Source: an uncultured Bacteroidales bacterium (GTDB lineage: Bacteria > Bacteroidota > Bacteroidia > Bacteroidales > Bacteroidaceae). Taken from it: DNA of 12,043 nucleotides. Positions 1 to 6,781 of this stretch are shown in pieces (position 1 is the first letter of the stretch; each line of letters starts with the position of its first letter). The notes beneath the pieces were generated by a model. It was given only the letters and a program-made list of their open reading frames with translations. It made no database searches and was not told where the DNA came from. Where the stretch lies: the NCBI GenBank assembly GCA_945837185.1, contig CAMAMZ010000057.1, positions 1 through 12,043 on the forward strand, written 5' to 3'. A program made the position numbers and the translations under genes.

Positions 1-1799
1 AGCGGGTCGTAATCAATCATGAGCTGGTCGAGATACACAGGGGTGTCAGTGGCCTCGATATAGATTTGATGACTGTTGCGCGATAAGGTTAAAGGAATAT
101 CTTTCACACACTGTCCGCGTTTGGAATCGGCCAACCCCGGAATGGTGCTGTTGTTGCCTCCTCCCAAGGCAAGCATGACAGGAGGCTCATTGTCTATCCG
201 CACCTTGATCCATTGCTCCCCTTCGTGCGTAGTGGCAATGAAGGCCAACCGCAACACTGCCGCACCTTGTTGCTCTGCATAGAAGGAATGGGTGAGCCAA
301 CCGCCCGGAGGAATACGTACCGTTGAAAGGCTGTGGCCTAACAACTTGATTTTCTCTACACCTGCCGAGGCCTTTCTAAAGTCGCAGGCATTGCGGGTGA
401 GGGTGCTGCCCGTATCGAAAGTGAAGCTAATGGGCTCGGTATGTGCATAGGTTTTTAGGGCTTCTTGGGGCAGTGGGCCAGGGAAGACGGGGGGATTGCT
501 GAGCAAGGGAAGTTCGTGGATGGGCAGGCAATCTTTCCATTTCCCATGACTGTGGTTGTTCCACGCGGTTTGCAAAGCCTGTAGCTCCTGATGTGCGTGC
601 CAACTCCTTACGGCCGACACCAAAGCCTCCTCATCGTGTGCAAACGACTGGGGGCGGCCGATATGTCGGGCCTCCTGTGCCTGCAACTGTTTCTCGGCCA
701 TGAGCATGGCAGCCTTGACAGGATAGAGCACCATCGAGAAAAAGGCATCCTGCTGCTCGGAAGCGATGAGTGGCTGTACAGCGGTTGCCGCTTGAACCAA
801 ATCCTTGTAGTTGGCAATATAACGTTCCAACTCATTGCCAAAAGCGTCTGCCGCCAATTCCATATCCATCTCCTCCGGTTTGCGGATTCCTACCAAGTGG
901 TAGTATTCCGTCATGATGGGGAGCAGCTTTTGTGCCGCTGTGGCACCGAACTGCCGGCTGAGCCATTCACGGTAATGGTCGCAGAGATTATGGGCCGTTA
1001 CATATTGTTGGTTCCATGCCATGTCCATCATTAATGATAAGGTGTAGGCCACTACCTTCGGGTGATGCATCACGGCACACCATGACTGTGTGCGTTTCTC
1101 AGCATAGGCTTGCTGCAGCTCGGCAAACACCAAACCCGGTTGGGTGCAAGGCAGCCATTGCTCGCGGAACACGAACTTGGTGACAGCCTTGTCCTGTGGT
1201 TCCTCCGACAGGAGGTGGTTGCCACGCAGCCGAAGCAAGAGGGCCTCTAACCGTTTCTTGTCGGTATGTTTGGCTGTGACTACCATGCTACGCTGTGCGA
1301 CAGAAGGCCATTGGATGGTGAGGAAATCGTCGGGGATGGATAACTGCTGCTGACGGATAGGATGCACATCGCCCCAGTCTACCCAAGGAGAGACGCCTGC
1401 CAAACGCGACAACTCCATGATGCCATAGGCAGTGCCGTGTGCATCGCTCCCCAAGATGACAATATGCCCACCCTCTACACAAAGGGAGAAAGCCTCGCGA
1501 CGGGCGATGATCTCTGAGATGGGCAGATTGCGTTTCTGAAGTTTCTTGAAATCCTTGTCTTTCAATTTGTCTAACTCAAAGATTTCAATGGTGCCTCCGG
1601 CGTGATGCGTGGCGGCATGACCGGTGAGCAACCGCATGTCTTCGGTAAAAAGGTGGAGCGCCATCTCCACCACTTCCGACTTCTTACCGTTGAACTGATA
1701 GGTGACACTCCCTTTTCCGTTATACCACACAAAAGCCCTGCCCACCATGGCAAAGGGGGCTGCGCATAAGAAAAGGAGCAATAGCATTTTGGATTTCAT
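1..1799 (-). CDS. Exported GH115-like (alpha-glucuronidase family) protein with a collapsed catalytic barrel; 3' end outside window
   Basis: The frame is open from the ATG at 1799 (minus) to the window edge, about 600 residues; no earlier in-frame ATG exists. A signal peptide is likely (MKSKMLLLLFLCAAPFAMVG, cut near residue 21). The N-terminal domain ends in a GH115 hallmark, GSDAHGTAYGIMELSRLAGV then SPWVDWGDV (residues 117-144). Residues about 262-435 match the GH115 helical part (MDMAWN at 258-263, VLYPVKAAMLMAEKQL at 357-372, GKWKD at 419-423). Residues about 450-600 match the C-terminal beta-sandwich and end near the family's usual C-terminus (YLDQLMIDYDP at 589-599), so few residues are missing. 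GH115 enzymes remove 4-O-methyl-glucuronic acid from xylan and usually exceed 800 residues. Here the central TIM-barrel region is only about 100 residues (about 163-262), keeping just its first and last elements, so catalysis is doubtful. No SusC/SusD genes are nearby. Family assignment rests on remembered motifs, not a search. Confidence 0.8.
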   Translation of the reverse strand, partial: MKSKMLLLLFLCAAPFAMVGRAFVWYNGKGSVTYQFNGKKSEVVEMALHLFTEDMRLLTGHAATHHAGGTIEIFELDKLKDKDFKKLQKRNLPISEIIARREAFSLCVEGGHIVILGSDAHGTAYGIMELSRLAGVSPWVDWGDVHPIRQQQLSIPDDFLTIQWPSVAQRSMVVTAKHTDKKRLEALLLRLRGNHLLSEEPQDKAVTKFVFREQWLPCTQPGLVFAELQQAYAEKRTQSWCAVMHHPKVVAYTLSLMMDMAWNQQYVTAHNLCDHYREWLSRQFGATAAQKLLPIMTEYYHLVGIRKPEEMDMELAADAFGNELERYIANYKDLVQAATAVQPLIASEQQDAFFSMVLYPVKAAMLMAEKQLQAQEARHIGRPQSFAHDEEALVSAVRSWHAHQELQALQTAWNNHSHGKWKDCLPIHELPLLSNPPVFPGPLPQEALKTYAHTEPISFTFDTGSTLTRNACDFRKASAGVEKIKLLGHSLSTVRIPPGGWLTHSFYAEQQGAAVLRLAFIATTHEGEQWIKVRIDNEPPVMLALGGGNNSTIPGLADSKRGQCVKDIPLTLSRNSHQIYIEATDTPVYLDQLMIDYDP

Positions 1800-1804
1800 A
1801 TATG

Positions 1805-1812
1805 CAAAAATA
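1805..1812 (-). promoter_or_regulatory. Possible Bacteroidota -7 box for the GH115-like gene
   Basis: On the minus strand the bases read TATTTTTG, which fits the Bacteroidota -7 consensus TAnnTTTG. No TTTG is found at the -33 position. The box ends only 5 bases before the ATG at 1799, so the transcript would be nearly leaderless, or translation would begin at the fifth codon (ATG ending at 1787), which still leaves a hydrophobic signal sequence. The region is AT-rich, so chance occurrence is possible. Confidence 0.4.
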
Positions 1813-1866
1813 ATAAAAATAGGTGAGATATGTGAAGGCGATAGTGGAAATATTCTTTTTTTTGCT

Positions 1867-1874
1867 TACTTTTG
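1867..1874 (+). promoter_or_regulatory. Bacteroidota -7 box for mrp
   Basis: TACTTTTG fits the TAnnTTTG consensus. Transcription would begin near 1880, giving a leader of about 15 bases to the ATG at 1895. This argues against the longer in-frame start at 1823, which lies upstream of the promoter. No clear TTTG sits 19 bases upstream, where GTGG is found instead, so the -33 element is weak. Confidence 0.6.
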
Positions 1875-1883
1875 CATGCAAAA
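1870..1883. repeat. 14-bp perfect palindrome over the mrp promoter
   Basis: TTTTGCATGCAAAA is identical to its reverse complement over 14 bases. It overlaps the last five bases of the -7 box and the expected transcription start of mrp, the position expected of a repressor operator. However, TTTGCA is also common just after Bacteroidota -7 boxes, so half of the symmetry may simply be promoter sequence. Confidence 0.5.
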
Positions 1884-1894
1884 CAAACATATTT

Positions 1895-2995
1895 ATGACA
1901 TTATATCCGAAATTGATTACAGATGCGTTGGCCACGGTTATCTATCCAGGTACGAAGAAAAATCTCATAGAGAGTGAGATGCTGGCCGATGATGTCCGCA
2001 TCAATGGTATGGAGGTAACCTTTACCCTCCTCTTCCCGCGTGAAACAGACCCATTTTTGAAGTCGACCTTGAAATCGGCCGAGGCTGCCATACACTATCA
2101 TGTGGGCAAGGAGGTGGAGGTGCATATCCGCACCGAATTTAAGTCTGCACCCCGACCCGCTGTGGAAAAGCTCCTGCCGCAAGTGAAGAACATCATAGCG
2201 GTGAGTTCCGGCAAAGGAGGGGTGGGCAAGTCGACCGTGTCGGCCAATCTGGCCATTGCCCTGGCCATTCTTGGCTATAAGGTAGGTTTGCTCGATACCG
2301 ACATCTTCGGGCCTTCCATGCCTAAGATGTTTGGTGTGGAAGATGCCCGGCCTTATGCGGTAGAGAAAGAAGGCCGCCAGTTGATAGCGCCTATAGAGCG
2401 TTACGGTGTCAAACTCTTGTCGATAGGTTTCTTTGTGAATCCCGATACAGCCACCGTATGGCGTGGTGGTATGGCCACCTCTGCCTTGAAGCAGTTGATT
2501 GCCGATGCCGATTGGGGCGAACTGGATTATTTCATCCTCGACACACCTCCCGGCACTTCCGATATCCATCTCACCCTGTTGCAGACGTTGAGCATTACAG
2601 GAGCCGTTATTGTGTCTACACCGCAAAAGGTGGCATTGGCCGATGCCCGCAAAGGTATCGACATGTATCGCAATGAGAAGGTGAACGTGCCTATTTTGGG
2701 TTTGGTGGAGAATATGGCTTGGTTCACCCCGGCTGAACTGCCCCAAAACAAATATTATATTTTTGGTAAGGATGGTTGCAAGGACTTGGCCGCTGAAATG
2801 GGATGCCCCTTGTTGGCTCAGTTGCCTTTGGTGCAAAGTGTGTGTGAACAAGGTGATGCCGGTTCACCGGCTGTCATCCATACCGATACGGTAATGGGAC
2901 AAGCCTTCCTCAATCTGGCACAAGCCGTGGTTACGGTAACAAACCGCCGTAACCGTGAGTTGCCCAAAACGAAAATCGTACATACCAAGAAGTAA
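1895..2995 (+). CDS. mrp: Mrp/NBP35-family P-loop ATPase (iron-sulfur cluster carrier type)
   Basis: The protein has 366 residues from the ATG at 1895. A longer in-frame start at 1823 adds 24 hydrophobic residues but lies upstream of the -7 box and is rejected. Residues about 1-80 form a DUF59/MIP18-like domain. Residues about 98-340 form the Mrp ATPase domain: deviant Walker A GKGGVGKS (106-113), LLDTDIFGPSMPKMFG (132-147), ILDTPPGTSD (214-223) and VENMAWFTPAELPQNKYYIF (271-290). Mrp/ApbC proteins are cytosolic ATP-dependent carriers that pass Fe-S clusters to target enzymes. The CxxC pair that bridges a cluster between two subunits in E. coli ApbC is absent; the only cysteines are at 295, 304 and 317. 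From memory this is usual for Bacteroidota homologues. The gene stands alone, converging with the isomerase gene after a 12-base gap. Confidence 0.93.
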   Translation: MTLYPKLITDALATVIYPGTKKNLIESEMLADDVRINGMEVTFTLLFPRETDPFLKSTLKSAEAAIHYHVGKEVEVHIRTEFKSAPRPAVEKLLPQVKNIIAVSSGKGGVGKSTVSANLAIALAILGYKVGLLDTDIFGPSMPKMFGVEDARPYAVEKEGRQLIAPIERYGVKLLSIGFFVNPDTATVWRGGMATSALKQLIADADWGELDYFILDTPPGTSDIHLTLLQTLSITGAVIVSTPQKVALADARKGIDMYRNEKVNVPILGLVENMAWFTPAELPQNKYYIFGKDGCKDLAAEMGCPLLAQLPLVQSVCEQGDAGSPAVIHTDTVMGQAFLNLAQAVVTVTNRRNRELPKTKIVHTKK

Positions 2996-3014
2996 GCGCC
3001 TTTGCGCTTACTTC
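2989..3014. terminator. Shared hairpin between convergent mrp and peptidylprolyl isomerase genes
   Basis: An 11-bp perfect inverted repeat (GAAGTAAGCGC and GCGCTTACTTC) flanks a four-base loop, CTTT. The mrp stop TAA (2993-2995) lies in the left arm and the isomerase stop TAA (3010-3008, minus) in the right arm, so one structure closes both genes. Placement between convergent genes fits a bidirectional terminator. No clear T-run follows on either side, so intrinsic termination is inferred rather than shown. Confidence 0.65.
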
Positions 3015-3694
3015 ACCACGGTAGCACGGAGAATACGCACGTCCTCCAACGGACGGTCGTGTTTGTCGGTTGCTACCACATGCATACGTTCTATCACATC
3101 CAACCCCTCTATGATTTCGCCAAACACGGTGTACTGTCCATCGAGGTGGGGCGTTCCGCCATGTTCGCAATAGTATTTGCGCACCTCGGGAGGCAGCACA
3201 ATTTTACCTTGGGTGGCGGTGGATATGCGGTCTTGCACACGGTCGAGAGCATCTTCATTAAATCGCTTGCCAAACACAAAATATATCTGGGCAGAGGACG
3301 ATTCCCGTTCCGGATTCACCTCATCAGGCTCACGGGCTGCTGCCAATGCGCCACGCTTATGAAAGCGTTTGGGAAAGTTGATTTCCGCTTTCAGTGTGTA
3401 GGGCGGGGCATAGGCTCCCAACGTGTCTTTAGGTTGGGCGTGCCGTGTGGTAGAGTCGCCTGTCTGCACCATAAACCGTGCGATGACACGATGAAACAAG
3501 TTGCCATCGTAGTAACCGGAACGCACCAGCCGCAGCAGGTTGTCACGATGCCGTGGCGTGTCGTTATACAACATCACCTTGATGTCGCCCATGGAAGTCT
3601 GAAACAGTACTTCATGACAAATACTGTCTGTTTGCCCCCACCCCTTACAGGGAAGGAGTGGAAGCAACAGCAGTAAACACAGGATTCTTTTCAT
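3008..3694 (-). CDS. Exported cyclophilin-type peptidylprolyl cis-trans isomerase
   Basis: The protein has 228 residues from the ATG at 3694. An ATG six codons earlier (3712) is in frame, but the 3694 start begins directly with a good signal peptide (MKRILCLLLLLPLLP, likely cut near residue 20), so the product is probably periplasmic. The cyclophilin core is clear: FHRVIARFMVQTGD at 67-80 holds the catalytic arginine (69) and the F-M-x-Q active-site residues (74, 75, 77); SSAQIYFV at 133-140 and YTVFGEIIEGLDVIERM at 178-194 follow. It would speed proline isomerisation during folding of envelope proteins. About 36 residues separate IYFVFG from YTVFG, longer than I recall for E. coli PpiB, so there is an insertion that includes FNEDALDRV. 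It lies 56 bases downstream of cydB with no -7 box seen, so read-through from the cyd operon is plausible. Confidence 0.9.
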   Translation of the reverse strand: MKRILCLLLLLPLLPCKGWGQTDSICHEVLFQTSMGDIKVMLYNDTPRHRDNLLRLVRSGYYDGNLFHRVIARFMVQTGDSTTRHAQPKDTLGAYAPPYTLKAEINFPKRFHKRGALAAAREPDEVNPERESSSAQIYFVFGKRFNEDALDRVQDRISTATQGKIVLPPEVRKYYCEHGGTPHLDGQYTVFGEIIEGLDVIERMHVVATDKHDRPLEDVRILRATVVK

Positions 3695-3706
3695 TTGATT
3701 ATAAAA

Positions 3707-3742
3707 ACACATTGTGGGTTTCTATGCAACACATTGTGGGTT
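3707..3742. repeat. Two 14-bp direct repeats in the cydB-isomerase gap
   Basis: ACACATTGTGGGTT occurs at 3707-3720 and again at 3729-3742, a 22-base period, in the 56-base gap. Each copy contains the odd-centred palindrome CACATTGTG. Each 9-base core ACATTGTGG is flanked by a small complementary pair of arms that differ between copies (AAAC/GTTT, and GCAAC/GTTGC). They could be paired binding sites or small RNA hairpins ahead of the isomerase gene. No function is known to me. Confidence 0.6.
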
Positions 3743-3750
3743 GCGACCCT

Positions 3751-4893
3751 TTAATAAGCCTCCTCTTTTTCAATCTCTTCGTGGGTGAGCTTGCGCTTGT
3801 CGATAGCATGCCAGGCATACACGATATAAGCCAGTACGAAAGGCACCAGTACCGATACGATGCTCATGGTGCGCAGCGTGAACTCACTGCTGCAACTATT
3901 GACAATGCTCAGACTGCTCTGCAAATCAGCGGTAGAAGGATAGTAGGCTGTGTTGTTCCAGCCTGCGCAAAGCAGCAAGGACAATACCACCAACACCACA
4001 CCGATGCCGGCAGGCCAGATGCCCTGGATGTAAACCGTAGAGAACACCGTCTTCACCATGCCGAAAAGAAGCAACACCACGCCTACCAACAGCAATACCG
4101 ACAGATACCACATCTGGGTGAGGTTATGCAGATACTTCATGGGTTCCATAAAGATGACGCCCGTGGCAGGATCGTAGGCATAGCCTTCGGTGAGGGTGAG
4201 ATAGACGAAGAAGGTGAGGAAGAATACCAAGAAGGCTACTGCCTCATAGCGGATGATGCGTCGGCCACGCGCACGGATCGTTGCATCGGCGACGTTGTTG
4301 ATGACATAGAGCACACCCAAGATGCGCGACAACAGCAGCACGGCAATACCCAATATCAGGTTCCAGGGATTGAGCAGGGCATCGAGTCCGGCTGAAGCAT
4401 TGGCCCAACGGCTGATGACAGGTTGTGCCTGGTCGAGCAGACTGCCATGGTCGACAATGAAGTTGGAACCGGTGAAGAAGGTGGCTACGGCACCTCCTAA
4501 CAACAGCGGTCCTACCACACCGTTGATGACCAGGCACACCTGGAACACCTTAGGCCCCAGGAAATTGCCTAATTTATGCTGGAACTCATAGCTCACAGCC
4601 TGCACTACAAAGCTGAACAGAATAATCATCCACAGCCAGTAGGCTCCACCGAAACTGGTGCTGTAGAACAAGGGGAAGGAGGCAAAGAAGGCACCTCCGA
4701 AGGTGACAAGGGTGGTGAAGGTGAACTCCCATTTCCTGCCGGTTGAGTTGATGAGCAGTCGACGTTCTTCTGGGGTGCGCCCCAAACAGAACAACGATGA
4801 GTTGGCTCCCTGCACAAACATCAGGAATACAAGCAAAGCACCCAACAGGGAGACGAGAAACCACCAATATTGCTGGAAAAATGTATAAGTCAT
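3751..4893 (-). CDS. cydB: Cytochrome bd quinol oxidase subunit II
   Basis: The protein has 380 residues and several hydrophobic segments (about 10-28, 58-75, 84-104, 117-140, 175-197, 213-235, 260-282, 291-310, 342-361), the architecture of CydB, the subunit that scaffolds CydA in the inner membrane. Recognisable family stretches include WWFLVSLLGALLVFLMFVQG (10-29) and GGAFFASFPLFYSTSFGGAY (66-85). Where E. coli CydB has a WDGNEVWL motif this protein has KWEFTFTT (54-61), which I believe is usual for Bacteroidota. It starts 27 bases after the cydA stop and is surely co-transcribed with it. No CydX-like small reading frame follows before the isomerase gene. Confidence 0.95.
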   Translation of the reverse strand: MTYTFFQQYWWFLVSLLGALLVFLMFVQGANSSLFCLGRTPEERRLLINSTGRKWEFTFTTLVTFGGAFFASFPLFYSTSFGGAYWLWMIILFSFVVQAVSYEFQHKLGNFLGPKVFQVCLVINGVVGPLLLGGAVATFFTGSNFIVDHGSLLDQAQPVISRWANASAGLDALLNPWNLILGIAVLLLSRILGVLYVINNVADATIRARGRRIIRYEAVAFLVFFLTFFVYLTLTEGYAYDPATGVIFMEPMKYLHNLTQMWYLSVLLLVGVVLLLFGMVKTVFSTVYIQGIWPAGIGVVLVVLSLLLCAGWNNTAYYPSTADLQSSLSIVNSCSSEFTLRTMSIVSVLVPFVLAYIVYAWHAIDKRKLTHEEIEKEEAY

Positions 4894-4920
4894 GATGTGA
4901 ATGTTTAAAAAGGATGAATA

Positions 4921-6519
4921 CTATGCTTCGTTCTCACTTACGGCATGCTCGGGACCACGCTGAATCTGACGGAACAGGATGCTGAGCTCTACAGCCAGCA
5001 TTGCCGTGAAGAGAATGAGGAAGATGAAGAAGGTGAGGGCTACACTGCCCGACTGGATGTCGGAAACAGCAGCACCTACCGGCAACATGTCCTGAATGGT
5101 CCAAGGCTGGCGTCCCATCTCGGCCACAATCCATCCCGACTCACTGCCTATATAGCCTAAGGGAACGAGGATGATGGCGGCCACATGCAACCACTTGAAG
5201 CGGGCTATCTCCTTGCGGTAGGCTAAGAACAAGGTTACGGCAAAGAAGAGAATGAACAGGCAACCCAAGCCTACCATCACACGGAAGGCGTAGAAACACA
5301 AGGGAATGTTGGGCACCAATTCGGCCTCGTTCTTGATGTAACCATAACCGAAATATTTCATGTTCTCGGCAAGCGTGGCCTTATAGCTTTCTGCCAAAGC
5401 CTGCAAACTGTCGTTCGATGCAAAGGCAGCATCCTTCTTCAGCGCACGATACTGGGCCAGTGTGGTAATGGCCTTCTTGCCCATGGCAATCTTCTCCTGT
5501 GCCGAAGGCTCCTTCTGCCCATCGGGCGTAGTATAGCCGTCGAGCAAGTTCTTGACACCTGGCACGTAGCCATGGAAGTCGCGTGTGGCAAGGAAGGAGA
5601 GAGCATAAGGGATGCCAATGCGGAGAGGCGGCTCCTGCGTGTTGCGATAGTCGGGTTGGCTCAAAGGGTTGACCCACGCTATGGCTGTGAGACTCTGGTC
5701 GGTGCCTCCTTCATAAAGCGCCTCCATGGCAGCCAACTTCATGGGCTGGGCCTGAGAAACCATGTAAGCAGACTTGTCGCCCGTCATGGCGGTCATCAAG
5801 GCAGCAAAAAGACCCACGGCAGCACCAATCTTAATACTTTCAACAGCCAATTTGTGCTCGCGGTTCTTCAACAGATAGTAGCAGCTTACAGCCACGGTGA
5901 ACAAGGCTCCGATAATCCAAGCCGAGGTGACGGTATGGAAAAACTTGTCGACAGCAAAAGGCGAAAGGGCCACATCCATGAACGATACCATCTCGTTGCG
6001 CATGGTATCGGGGTTGAAGGTGCAACCCACAGGATACTGCATCCATGCGTTGGCCACCAATATCCACCATGCTGAGAAGGTGGCACCTAAGCCTGTGAGC
6101 CAGGTGGAAGCCAAATGGAAGCCCGGCGACACTTTCTTCCAACCGAAGAACATGACAGCCACAAAGGTCGACTCCATGAAGAAAGCCACGATGCCTTCAA
6201 TGGCAAGTGGGGCTCCGAAGATGTCGCCCACAAACCATGAGTAGTTGCTCCAGTTGGTGCCAAACTCAAACTCAAGAATGATACCCGTTGCCACACCCAT
6301 GGCAAAGTTCACGCCAAACAGCCGCTGCCAAAAACGAGCCGCATCTTTCCAAAAACGTTTCCGCGTGCGGTAATAGCAAGTCTCCATAATGCCCATGATA
6401 ACGGCCAAACCCAATGTCAGGGGCACAAACAACCAGTGATAGATGGCTGTGAGGGCAAACTGGGCTCTCGACCAATCTATCGTACTCGATGTAATGTCTA
6501 ATAGCAGATGTTGAATCAT
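4921..6519 (-). CDS. cydA: Cytochrome bd quinol oxidase subunit I
   Basis: CydA oxidises quinol and reduces oxygen to water using hemes b558, b595 and d in the inner membrane. The protein has 532 residues. The expected functional residues are present, aligned by eye to E. coli: His28 (E. coli H19), Glu108 and Glu116 (E99, E107), His195 (H186), Lys261 and Glu266 of the quinol-binding loop (K252, E257), Arg413 and Met415 (R391, M393), and Glu467 (E445) within AEMGRQPW. The offset rises from +9 to +22 across the quinol loop (about 255-400), so this loop is about 13 residues longer than in E. coli. The gene begins 16 bases after the DUF4492-like gene and is followed by cydB. Cytochrome bd gives high oxygen affinity, fitting a nanaerobic or oxygen-protective role in an otherwise anaerobic lineage; that role is inference. 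Confidence 0.97.
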   Translation of the reverse strand: MIQHLLLDITSSTIDWSRAQFALTAIYHWLFVPLTLGLAVIMGIMETCYYRTRKRFWKDAARFWQRLFGVNFAMGVATGIILEFEFGTNWSNYSWFVGDIFGAPLAIEGIVAFFMESTFVAVMFFGWKKVSPGFHLASTWLTGLGATFSAWWILVANAWMQYPVGCTFNPDTMRNEMVSFMDVALSPFAVDKFFHTVTSAWIIGALFTVAVSCYYLLKNREHKLAVESIKIGAAVGLFAALMTAMTGDKSAYMVSQAQPMKLAAMEALYEGGTDQSLTAIAWVNPLSQPDYRNTQEPPLRIGIPYALSFLATRDFHGYVPGVKNLLDGYTTPDGQKEPSAQEKIAMGKKAITTLAQYRALKKDAAFASNDSLQALAESYKATLAENMKYFGYGYIKNEAELVPNIPLCFYAFRVMVGLGCLFILFFAVTLFLAYRKEIARFKWLHVAAIILVPLGYIGSESGWIVAEMGRQPWTIQDMLPVGAAVSDIQSGSVALTFFIFLILFTAMLAVELSILFRQIQRGPEHAVSENEA

Positions 6520-6535
6520 AATATAAATAGGTATT

Positions 6536-6757
6536 TTAGTGTAATCGTTCTGTCAGTTCCGTGGCCACGTATTCATGCTCCGCTCCCTTGTCGGCATGCG
6601 TCTTCAGATAGTTGGGAAAGAAAAACACCTTGAGAATGGCAAACAGGATGAACAGCTTGATGAGAATAACCGTCCACAGCACCCGGCCCAAGGTCATGGC
6701 GCGAAATCCGTCGTAGTAGAAGCGGAAGATGCGATGGAGTATGTTGGCCTTTGTCAT
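6536..6757 (-). CDS. DUF4492-like single-span membrane peptide, first gene of the cyd operon
   Basis: The protein has 73 residues from the ATG at 6757. An in-frame ATG at 6784 is rejected because it lies inside the -7 box at 6782-6789. One transmembrane segment is clear (about 25-47, RVLWTVILIKLFILFAILKV), preceded by a basic, aromatic N-terminus (HRIFRFYYDGFRAMTLG at 8-24) and followed by a charged tail. Size, the FYYDGFRxMTLG-type start and its position 16 bases ahead of cydA fit DUF4492, a family of unknown function that I recall next to cydAB in Bacteroidota. Gene linkage suggests an accessory or assembly factor of the oxidase, by analogy with the small subunits CydX and CydH, but nothing in the sequence proves this. 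Confidence 0.85.
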   Translation of the reverse strand: MTKANILHRIFRFYYDGFRAMTLGRVLWTVILIKLFILFAILKVFFFPNYLKTHADKGAEHEYVATELTERLH

Positions 6758-6781
6758 ATTGTCAATAGTTGGTTGAGTAAG

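Noticed and set aside
591..1034. 147-codon plus-strand reading frame
   Set aside because: It is antisense to the GH115-like gene, has no family features and no promoter or ribosome-binding site that I can see.
1823..1894. In-frame N-terminal extension of Mrp starting at 1823
   Set aside because: It lies upstream of the mrp -7 box (1867-1874) and adds a hydrophobic stretch foreign to a cytosolic ATPase; the DUF59 domain begins naturally at 1895.
1901..2851. 316-codon minus-strand reading frame opposite mrp
   Set aside because: The His/Gln-rich translation has no recognisable domain and lies antisense to a gene with clear motifs.
3738..3749. GGGT-TGCG-ACCC as a terminator after cydB
   Set aside because: The stem is only 4 bp and no T-run follows on the coding strand.
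3658..4395. 245-codon plus-strand reading frame across cydB
   Set aside because: It is antisense to cydB; the His/Gln-rich composition is typical of a shadow frame.
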